Assembly: GCF_028435365.1 (NCBI RefSeq)
Contig: NZ_JAGTJJ010000093.1
Location: 1 to 32,639 of the forward strand
DNA from: Polyangium jinanense
GTDB lineage: Bacteria > Myxococcota > Polyangia > Polyangiales > Polyangiaceae
Length of the DNA stretch: 32,639 bases
Direction: 5' to 3'
Position numbers and translations under genes: made by a program. Below the pieces are notes generated by a model that saw only the letters and a program-made list of their open reading frames with translations, had not been told where the DNA came from and did no database searches. Positions 1 through 6,639 of the stretch are shown piece by piece. Position 1 is the stretch's first letter, and the number at the start of each line of letters is the position of its first letter.

Positions 1-144
1 AGGTCCCCGGGACCTGCGCGAACGGAGTGCAACATCGATCCGGGAGGTCCCGGGACCTGCGTGGACGGGTTCCCACACCGATCCGGGAGGTCCCGGGACC
101 TGCGGGAACGGGGTCGAAGACCGATGACGGAGGCCGAGGGACCT
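1..144. repeat. Degenerate tandem repeat, 43-44 bp period, palindromic core
   Basis: About three and a half units run in from the left edge. Units begin near 1, 45, 88 and 131, each starting AGGTCC or a variant. The core AGGTCCCGGGACCT is a perfect 14-bp palindrome at 45-58 and 88-101, and each full unit carries a CGATCCGGG-like joint before the next core. The last unit is decayed. There are no distinct spacers between units, so this is a minisatellite and not a CRISPR. It probably extends left of the window. Confidence 0.75.
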
Positions 145-178
145 GCACGCGCGGCGGAGAGGGGGTGAAAGACGCTGC

Positions 179-205
179 GATGAACTGCGCACCGCGCAGT
201 TCATC
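179..205. repeat. Perfect 12-bp inverted repeat (hairpin)
   Basis: GATGAACTGCGC at 179-190 is followed by a 3-nt loop (ACC) and its exact complement at 194-205. There is no T-run on either side, so it is not a classical intrinsic terminator. It lies downstream of the FG-GAP gene that ends at 356 on the minus strand. It could be a transcript-end structure or a protein-binding dyad. Confidence 0.6.
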
Positions 206-215
206 GTCCTGGGTC

Positions 216-313
216 CAGCCCCTGGCTGGTCCGGGTGCAGGGGCGGACAGCCCCTGCTGGGGCCTGGGGCAACGCCCCAGCGCAGCGCCTCCCAGATGAG
301 ACCCATGCTCAGG
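216..313 (-). repeat. Dispersed structured repeat, left copy
   Basis: An approximately 80-bp block (216-295) matches, in reverse complement, the block at 32441-32513 near the right edge. Both have adjacent hairpins. Here these are 237-257 (8-bp stem, 5-nt loop) and 264-280 (7-bp stem, 3-nt loop). An 18-mer, ATGAGACCCATGCTCAGG, follows at 296-313, and the right copy has the same 18-mer with one mismatch. Relative to the preceding gene (FG-GAP here, MscS at the right), both copies lie just past the stop codon in the same orientation. Confidence 0.65.
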
Positions 314-355
314 AGGGGTGATCGCGGGCGGAGGACGAGGCCGGTTCGTGGAGAT

Positions 356-2896
356 TTACGCGCGCCGGACGCGCCGTCGCCATGCGAAGAGGAGCCCGAG
401 CGTCAGCACCGTCAGCGCGGACGCGCTCCCTGTTCGCGGCGCCGTCCGGCACCCACAGCCGCCGTCCTCGGAGGTGCCGCCGCCGCCCGTGCCGGTGGCA
501 TTGGCCCCGCCCGCGCCGCCCATGCCGCCTGCGCCGCCTGCGCCGCCTGCGCCGCCCATGCCGCCTGCACCGCCTGCGCCGCCTGCGCCGCCGGCACCGC
601 CCGCGCCGCCCATGCCGCCTGCGCCGCCTGCGCCGCCTGCACCGCCTGCGCCGCCCACGCCGCCTGCACCGCCCGCGCCGCCTGCGCCGCCTGCGCCGCC
701 CATGCAGGCGCCGCCTTCGCACGTGCCGGTTGCGCAGGGGGTACCATCAGGTGCGGAGCCGTCCGCCGGGCAGTTCACGCTTTGCCCGTCACAGGACTCG
801 GCCACGTCGCATGCGCCAGCCAGAGCGCGGCAAACCGTGTCAACCGGAAGCGGCGCGCAAATCCCGTCCACCGCCGCGCCTGCGGCCACGCTGCATGCCT
901 GGCAATCTCCCATCGCGCCTCCGCCGCATGCCGTGGCGCAGCAGACCCCATCCACGCAGAAGCCGCTCGCGCATTCTGCGCCGGTCGTGCAGGGACTGCC
1001 CTGGCTCGCCAGCGGCGGGACGAAAACGTAGGCCGAGCCCCTGTTGGCGTCATAAGGGGCCGCCACGAGCGCCGTGTCTCCCGAGAGCGCGACCGAAGAG
1101 CCGAACTCGTCCCCGGCCGACCCGTCGTTCGCCACGAGCTTCGCCTGCTGGGTCCAGGCGCCGCCGCTCTGCACGAACACGTAGGCCGAGCCGGAGGCCT
1201 CGCCGGTGAGTCCGTACGGCATCCCCACGAGCGCCGTGTCTCCCGAGAGCGCGACCGAATAGCCGAACTCGTCGTAATCCGACCCGTCATTCGCCACGAG
1301 CTTCGCCTGCTGGGTCCAGGCGCCGCCGCTCTGCGCGAACACGTAGGCCGAGCCGGAACCCGAACCCTGGTCGTCATCCTGCGACGCCCCGATGAGCGCC
1401 ATGTCCCCCGAGAGCGCAACCGAAATGCCGAAATGATCGGCCGCCGCCCCGTCGTCCGCCACGAGCTTCGCCTGCTCTGCCCAGGCGCCGCCGCTCTGCA
1501 CGAACACGTAGGTCGAGCCGGAACCCAAGCCCTTGTCGTCGTCGTAAGGCACCCCCACGAGGGCCATGTTCCCCGAGAGCGCGACCGAGGTGCCGAAACC
1601 GTCTTGTGCCGCCCCGTCGTTCGCCAGAAGCGTCGCTTGCTGGGTCCAGATTCCACCGCTCCGCACGAACACATGGGCCGAGCCCGTGCCATCGTCGTAA
1701 GGCGCACCCACGAGCGCGATGTCACCCGAGAGCGCGACCGAAGTGCCGCTACCGTCGTCCGCAGCCGCGTCGTTCGCCACGAGCTTCGCCTGCTGGGACC
1801 AGACGCCGCCGCTGCGTACGAACACGTAGGCCGAGCCGGCGCGCGCGTCGTCGCTCCGCGCACCCACGAGCGCCGTGTCGCCCGAGAGAGCGACCGCCGA
1901 GCCGAACTCGTCGCCGAACGCCCCGTCGTTCGCCAGGAGCTTCGCCTGCTGGGTCCAGACGCCACCGCTGCGTACGAACACATAGGCCGAGCCGGCCTGG
2001 AAGCCCTTGTCGTCATCTCGGTACGCCCCCATGAGCGCCGTGTCTCCCGAGAGCGCGACCGAATAGCCGAAGATGTCGTCCGAAGCCGCGTCGCCCGCCA
2101 CGAGCTTCGCCTGCTGGGTCATGATCAGCGGGTCGATCTCCACCGGATACACCGCCCCCGCATCATCCACATGGATCGCGACCCTCCCTGGCTCGAGCGA
2201 GAGCCAGGCCCCAAGCTCCTTGCCCGCAGCGTCCTTCACGTACAGGTCCGCGTACCGCAGCGCCGTGTGCCCCTCCGCATCCCGTAGCGCGAGGGCGTCC
2301 CCGCGACCGTCGCCATCCTCGTCCACGAGCGCCGCCTGCAATGTCCCCGCGAGCTCGATGCGCACGATCTTCGTCCCGGCGCACGCAGGGGCTTCCCGAA
2401 GGACGAATCCCTGCTCGAGCCCCAATGGCCCGTTCACGTACCATTCCTCCAGGCCACCGCGCACCTGACGGATCCGGTTGCCCTCCCGCGTGAGCTCCGC
2501 CGCGCCGAGCTCCGCCACCTGGCCCTCGCAGCCCAGGGCCCCGGTGTGCATCCCGAACGTCCACGCCCCGTCGTGTGATGCAAGGGATACCTCCGCGCCG
2601 TCGAACGTGGTCACGAACGCTTGCGCCTCGTTGTCCGCGCGCATGAGCCCAGACGCGAGCGCCACGGCGGCATAACGCGTGGATGCTTCCCGCTGCACGG
2701 ACGCGATGTAGGCCGCACGCAGGTCCTTCGGCGTCGGCCTGGAGGCCCCCGGCGCCGCCTGCAGAGGTGCGCTCGCCGGCACGTCCACGCTCTCGCCGGG
2801 CGCGGCCTCGGCGCCGCAAGCGACCACCATGGCGGCCATGGCCGCGCCGAGAATGCGGTGCAGCCACGGCCCGAAGCTTCGTCGTTCACGGTTCAT
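356..2896 (-). CDS. FG-GAP repeat surface lipoprotein with MYXO-CTERM-like tail
   Basis: Predicted 846-aa exported protein of unknown ligand. The N-terminus is a lipoprotein signal peptide with lipobox VVAC (Cys 27). A roughly 220-aa N-terminal domain follows, ending near 'YPVEIDPLI'. Then come about seven FG-GAP-type repeats, each with 'QQAKLVA.D......FG.SVALSGD.AL.GA....GSAYVFV' signatures (about residues 255-640). Next are a Cys-rich segment starting CTTGAECASGFC, a long GGAGGAGGM low-complexity linker, a GCGC motif, one hydrophobic helix and Arg-rich residues, which is the layout of MYXO-CTERM sorting signals. FG-GAP repeats normally fold as beta-propeller blades that mediate surface binding. 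The start is supported by AAGGAGA upstream of ATG 2896. A paralogue of identical layout lies at 9488-12178. Having both a lipobox and a MYXO-CTERM is unusual, so anchoring could occur at either end. Confidence 0.9.
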   Translation of the reverse strand: MNRERRSFGPWLHRILGAAMAAMVVACGAEAAPGESVDVPASAPLQAAPGASRPTPKDLRAAYIASVQREASTRYAAVALASGLMRADNEAQAFVTTFDGAEVSLASHDGAWTFGMHTGALGCEGQVAELGAAELTREGNRIRQVRGGLEEWYVNGPLGLEQGFVLREAPACAGTKIVRIELAGTLQAALVDEDGDGRGDALALRDAEGHTALRYADLYVKDAAGKELGAWLSLEPGRVAIHVDDAGAVYPVEIDPLIMTQQAKLVAGDAASDDIFGYSVALSGDTALMGAYRDDDKGFQAGSAYVFVRSGGVWTQQAKLLANDGAFGDEFGSAVALSGDTALVGARSDDARAGSAYVFVRSGGVWSQQAKLVANDAAADDGSGTSVALSGDIALVGAPYDDGTGSAHVFVRSGGIWTQQATLLANDGAAQDGFGTSVALSGNMALVGVPYDDDKGLGSGSTYVFVQSGGAWAEQAKLVADDGAAADHFGISVALSGDMALIGASQDDDQGSGSGSAYVFAQSGGAWTQQAKLVANDGSDYDEFGYSVALSGDTALVGMPYGLTGEASGSAYVFVQSGGAWTQQAKLVANDGSAGDEFGSSVALSGDTALVAAPYDANRGSAYVFVPPLASQGSPCTTGAECASGFCVDGVCCATACGGGAMGDCQACSVAAGAAVDGICAPLPVDTVCRALAGACDVAESCDGQSVNCPADGSAPDGTPCATGTCEGGACMGGAGGAGGAGGAGGVGGAGGAGGAGGAGGMGGAGGAGGAGGAGGAGGMGGAGGAGGAGGMGGAGGANATGTGGGGTSEDGGCGCRTAPRTGSASALTVLTLGLLFAWRRRVRRA
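505..707 (-). repeat. In-gene GC-rich short repeat encoding a Gly/Ala/Met linker
   Basis: A 9-bp-based simple repeat (plus strand CCGCCTGCG and variants) encodes the GGA/GGM linker of the FG-GAP protein. It is expected to be length-variable and prone to slippage. The ORFs it opens in other frames are Pro/Ala- or Arg-only shadows. Confidence 0.8.
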
Positions 2897-3739
2897 GGAA
2901 AGCTATCTCCTTTTCGTTTGCGCGTCGGCGTGGCGCCCCCGAGGACGTGCGCTCCTCGCGCCTTCGCTTGCGCGGGCTCTCGTCCCAGGTGCGCTCTGGC
3001 ATGCACGCCGCGCGGACCGGATCGTAGAGCGGGATCTCGGCCGTCGACGCTTTCCCCCTGTTCGCGTTCACCATTCCCGGCGAGAGGCCGGCGCAGAACC
3101 CGGCTCCGCGAGGAAAATGCCCCAGCAGCGGCGCGCGCAGGCGCTCGTCGCCGCGGCGCGCGAGGCCTCTGTTCGCATTTCGGAGAACGGGTGGTCGCGG
3201 CAAGCGGGTGGATGCGATCGGGGGGCGCCGCGATTCGTCGTGCGCGAGGTCGAGGAGCTCCTCTGCTGCGGGATCATCGAATACGGCTTCATGCGCGTGG
3301 AATGTGATCGAGCGGTCGCGTTTTCGTGCAAGCGACGTGGATTCTGCAGGGGCGCGGGCCCGGCTGCATTGGGTGTGTTGTGAAGCCCTCGACACACTGC
3401 CCGCGCTCTTCCGTCTCGCCCGCCTGCTCGGGCGAACGCACGCCGCTCTGGATGATCTTGGGCGACGAGCATCTTTCACCTTGCCAAAGGTCGGCCGACG
3501 AGGTAAGTAATCGGCCGACACGCAAACGTTTCTGGCTCGCTCTCGGCACGTCGCTCCTCTTCCAGAATGCGGCTCGCTCGGAAGACTGGATGACGCAAAC
3601 GTGCGCCGCGGCGAGCGACGTTCCCAAGTTGGGTGCTTCGCGCGTCTCAGCACACCCCGTTCGCCTTTGATGCGGCTTCTTCGAACGGTCGGTGTGATGG
3701 CGTCCTCCTGGACGCTTTGAGAAGCCACAGGAAAACCCC
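2897..3739. other. Gene-poor gap with one transposase relic
   Basis: The gap separates two divergently transcribed genes, FG-GAP (-) and the RRM protein (+). The only recognisable coding homology is the IS91-type fragment at 3117-3383. In the remaining sequence (2897-3116 and 3384-3739) every open frame is short, Arg/Ser-rich and unlike any family I know. The promoters of both flanking genes should lie here, but I could not pick a convincing -35/-10 pair. Confidence 0.6.
3117..3383 (+). pseudogene. IS91-family transposase relic (N-terminal zinc-binding part)
   Basis: In one plus frame, 3222-3347 reads ...PRFVVREVEELLCCGIIEYG followed by FMRVECDRAVAFSCKRRGFC. This resembles the N-terminal zinc-binding region of IS91-type transposases, whose usual pattern is 'R.VERE...FL.CGIL.HGF.R..C..C....VAFSCK.RGFCPSC'. 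About five residues, including one Cys, are missing before AVAFSC. The frame loses the motif after RGFC and stops at 3383. No catalytic HUH/Tyr region remains, so the fragment is dead. The upstream boundary is approximate. Confidence 0.65.
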
Positions 3740-4087
3740 ATGGGAAATCGTCTCTACGTCGGAAACCTCTCGTACAACACCACCCAGGCCTCGCTCGAGA
3801 GCGCCTTTGCCGCGGCCGGCACGGTTCGCGAGGTCGCGATGCCGATCGATCGCGAGACCGGGCAACCCCGCGGCTTCGCCTTCGTCACGATGGGGAACGC
3901 GCACGAGGCCCTCAACGCGATCTCTCAGCTCAACGGGCTCATGCTCGACGGGCGCGCGCTCAAGGTCAACGAGGCGCAAGAGCGTCCCCCGCGCACGGGC
4001 GGCGGCGGTGGCGGCGGCTACGGCGGTGGTGGTGGCGGCTACGGCGGCGGCGGTGGTCGCGGTGGTCGCGGCGGCGGCCGATACTGA
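3740..4087 (+). CDS. Glycine-rich RRM RNA-binding protein
   Basis: 115-aa cytoplasmic protein with a single RNA-recognition motif. RNP2 is LYVGNL (residues 5-10) and RNP1 is RGFAFVTM (44-51), with aromatic residues at the expected positions. From residue 87 the tail is almost pure GGGGYGGGG/GRGG, as in bacterial and cyanobacterial Rbp proteins and plant glycine-rich proteins. Such proteins bind single-stranded RNA and often act in cold or stress responses as RNA chaperones; the role here is inferred. The ATG at 3740 is preceded by only a weak purine tract (ACAGGAAA). The gene is monocistronic, with a very stable terminator 18 bp downstream. Confidence 0.93.
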   Translation: MGNRLYVGNLSYNTTQASLESAFAAAGTVREVAMPIDRETGQPRGFAFVTMGNAHEALNAISQLNGLMLDGRALKVNEAQERPPRTGGGGGGGYGGGGGGYGGGGGRGGRGGGRY

Positions 4088-4105
4088 TCGAAAAAGCATG
4101 ACGTG

Positions 4106-4155
4106 CGGCGCGGGCCGCGGCAGCTCGCAAGAGCAGCCGCGGCCCGCGCCGTTTT
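4106..4155 (+). terminator. Strong intrinsic terminator of the RRM gene
   Basis: A 16-bp GC stem (CGGCGCGGGCCGCGGC pairing with 4136-4151), one A-A mismatch, a further 4-bp stem GCTC/GAGC and a GCAA tetraloop (4127-4130) are followed by TTTT at 4152-4155. It begins 18 bp past the RRM stop codon. Confidence 0.9.
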
Positions 4156-4288
4156 CCATGTCTGCGGCTCGAGGATCCCTGAGGGTCCCGTCATGCTGCA
4201 CTCGCGCATGGCCGCTCAACCTCTACGGGAACGGAAGCGGGGGCGGTCACGGAGACGCACCCCCGGATCCCGCGCGGTTCTCAAGACG

Positions 4289-6541
4289 TCACTGGAAAGT
4301 CGCCTCGAGGCTGAAGGGCCCCCCCTTGCTCGGCGAAGCCGTGTCGACGACGACGGTCACCTCTTTCCCCGCGGTGAGAGGCAATGCGATGTCCTCAGCG
4401 CTCTCCGGGGGCCAGCCGTAATTCGAGCACGAGAGGAGCTTGGCCTCCGTCGCCGTCCCGCAGCCGTCGAGCACGTAGACGGCATAATTCGCATTCGTCT
4501 CGTCGAGGTGCAGCGTCAGCGTCCCGTCCTTCGGCGCGACATAGCGGTACGTCACCTCGCCGCCGGTGGTGAACGTGCAATACCCGTCGGTGTTGTTCAA
4601 ATTCGGCGCGCTCGCCGTGTCGCCGACGTTGGGCGACGACGTGGAGAGCATCGGGAGACCTGCGCAGACCGTGGGCCAGTCGGGGCTCAGGCAATCGGCC
4701 GAGCAGAAGCCATCGCCCTGCATCGTATTGCCGTCATCGCAGACCTCGGGCCCGACGGCGACGCCATCGCCGCAGACCGCCGGCGTGAAACTCGCGCGCA
4801 GCGTGAACGGCCCCGCGTCCTTCATCGTATTGCCACGAACGACGAGCATCACGGGACCATTCGGCTTCGTTGCGAAATCGAAATCGAGCTCCTCGGTGGC
4901 CGCGGACGTGCTCTTGCAGGCGAGCTCGCTGCCGCTCGGATCGGCGCAATCGCCGAGCAGGAGCAGATCGAGGTCCTCGTTCGACGTGAGGTCGAAGGAG
5001 AGCCGGCCCGGCCCCGGGACGTCGAAGGTGAACGTCTTCGAGGGCACGACGATGTAGAGCTCGCAGCTCCCGCCATACCCGGTGGGCGCGCCTTCCGTCG
5101 TGCTCTGGATGTCGACGTCGAGCGCGAGCGGCTCGGCGACGTTGCAGAGCACGTCGAACTCGGCCACGTCGCAGTCGCCCGAGCATCCGTCGCCCGACGC
5201 GGTGTTGCCGTCGTCGCAGATCTCGTTGAGCGGGTCGAGCACGCCGTCGCCGCAGACCGGGATCGTCCAGCAAATGCCGACGTCCGTGTTGGAGAAGATG
5301 CCCGCGCAGTACTCGCCCGCCGGGCAGTCGCCGTCGGGCATGCGGCAGATGTGCTCGCAATGCTCGATCGGCTCCTCGGGGTAGAGGCTCAGGCAGAGGC
5401 CGCGGAACGCCTCGCCGTCGGAGCCGCAGCTCCGATACGGCACCCAGCTCGGCTGGCACGCGCCGTCGATCGGCGCCGGATCGCCGCTCGCGGGCGAAAG
5501 GCACACGTTCGACATACCGCACACACGTCCCTCGGGGCATCCGGGATCCGGCGTGAGCCACGCGCAGGTCTTCTCGCACGTGGCGGGCACGCCCGCGCAC
5601 AGGCTGCCCGTCTCGCAGCCCGTGGAGATGTCGGGCTCGCTGCACGCCTCGCCGGGCGCGCCTTTGCCCGTCGGCCGGCAGACGCCGTAGTTCTGGACGG
5701 GGTCGGTCGCGATGCACTCGGCATCCGCGGGGCAGGCGCCCGAGGTGAACGGCGTGCACGCCTTGTAACAAGCCCCGATCGAGTTCTCGCTGGGCACCTG
5801 CGCGAGGCACAGCTCGCCGTCGGGGCACACGACGTCATACGTGAAGAGACACTCGTAGGGCGCGCAGGTGTTCGTCTTGGGCGAGCAGACCTGACGCTGG
5901 GTGTTGCCGCAGTCCTCGGCCTTCTCGCACGGGATACCGTCGACGGGTGTCGTGTCGAACGACCACGAGGGGATCACGAAGCAGCCGCCCTCCGGCACGG
6001 GCTCCCACGTGCCGTCTTCCTTCCGCGTGACCTCGGAGAGCGTGACGTTCGTGATCTTGCCGGCGGCGATGCTCGGATCGTTCGGATCGAGCTTCGTGAG
6101 CTCGATCGTGCCGCCCGTCTGGAAGAATGTGCGCGTCGGCATCTCGCTGGAGTCCGGCGTGATCACGGTGACGCAGTGCTGGCAGCTCCCGTAGTGGTCG
6201 TTCGGCGCCGCCGCGAGATCGAAGGTGCCCGTCGCGAGCGGAGGCAAGTCCGGGGTCGTCCACTCGTTGTAGATCTCGAGGACGGCCTGCGTGCGGTACG
6301 CGTCGGGAGCCGCGGGCGAGACGTCGGCCGCCACGGAGAAGTAGGCGTCCGTGAAGCGGTAGATCTGCGTGAGCGAGACGTCGAGCGTAGGGCAGCCGCC
6401 CTGCCCGCCCGAGCCGCCCGCGCCGCCCGCACCGCCCGAGCCGCCGGTGCTGTTGTCCGGCGGGGCCGGGACGTCCTCCGAGCACCCCGCGAGGAGCGCC
6501 ATTCCACATCCGATCGTGGCGAAAATAAGCTTGCGAATCAT
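4289..6541 (-). CDS. Large Cys-rich lipoprotein with myxococcus Cys-rich repeats
   Basis: About 750-aa predicted lipoprotein. The signal peptide MIRKLIFATIGCGMALLAGC has lipobox LAGC with Cys 20. A short Gly/Ser linker (GGSGGAGG) follows. The body contains many Cys pairs and at least two blocks of the 'CGDGv....E.CDDGNT..GDGC...C' type (myxococcus Cys-rich / DUF4215-like repeat). Beta-rich stretches resembling pre-peptidase C-terminal domains ('G.LTLHLDETNANYAVYVLDGCG', and the extreme C-terminus) suggest a surface adhesin-like or binding protein. No catalytic motif was seen. Start: ATG at 6541 has GAGG at 8-nt spacing, whereas the ATG two codons upstream (6547) has GAGG only 2 nt away. The ATPase gene lies upstream on the same strand, about 98 bp away. 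Confidence 0.85.
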   Translation of the reverse strand: MIRKLIFATIGCGMALLAGCSEDVPAPPDNSTGGSGGAGGAGGSGGQGGCPTLDVSLTQIYRFTDAYFSVAADVSPAAPDAYRTQAVLEIYNEWTTPDLPPLATGTFDLAAAPNDHYGSCQHCVTVITPDSSEMPTRTFFQTGGTIELTKLDPNDPSIAAGKITNVTLSEVTRKEDGTWEPVPEGGCFVIPSWSFDTTPVDGIPCEKAEDCGNTQRQVCSPKTNTCAPYECLFTYDVVCPDGELCLAQVPSENSIGACYKACTPFTSGACPADAECIATDPVQNYGVCRPTGKGAPGEACSEPDISTGCETGSLCAGVPATCEKTCAWLTPDPGCPEGRVCGMSNVCLSPASGDPAPIDGACQPSWVPYRSCGSDGEAFRGLCLSLYPEEPIEHCEHICRMPDGDCPAGEYCAGIFSNTDVGICWTIPVCGDGVLDPLNEICDDGNTASGDGCSGDCDVAEFDVLCNVAEPLALDVDIQSTTEGAPTGYGGSCELYIVVPSKTFTFDVPGPGRLSFDLTSNEDLDLLLLGDCADPSGSELACKSTSAATEELDFDFATKPNGPVMLVVRGNTMKDAGPFTLRASFTPAVCGDGVAVGPEVCDDGNTMQGDGFCSADCLSPDWPTVCAGLPMLSTSSPNVGDTASAPNLNNTDGYCTFTTGGEVTYRYVAPKDGTLTLHLDETNANYAVYVLDGCGTATEAKLLSCSNYGWPPESAEDIALPLTAGKEVTVVVDTASPSKGGPFSLEATFQ

Positions 6542-6639
6542 GGTCATGACCTCGTCGTTAAGCCTGCACGAGGAAGATGGCCCTGACGCGCGGGGTCTCG
6601 GGTTGAAAGTTTGTTGAAAGGCCTCGTTCCAGCAGAAAA

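Noticed and set aside
1..144. CRISPR-like array
   Set aside because: The whole 43-44 bp unit repeats and there are no unique spacers or cas genes.
505..707. Collagen-like Gly-X-Y protein segment
   Set aside because: The linker is GGA/GGM without the Pro-rich every-third-Gly register of collagen.
296..2287. 663-aa plus-strand ORF opposite the FG-GAP gene
   Set aside because: Arg/Ala/His-rich shadow in a GC-rich region; the minus frame has a signal peptide, clear repeats and a Shine-Dalgarno.
4103..6586. 827-aa plus-strand ORF opposite the lipoprotein
   Set aside because: Composition dominated by Arg, Ala and Val with no family motifs; starts inside the RRM terminator hairpin.
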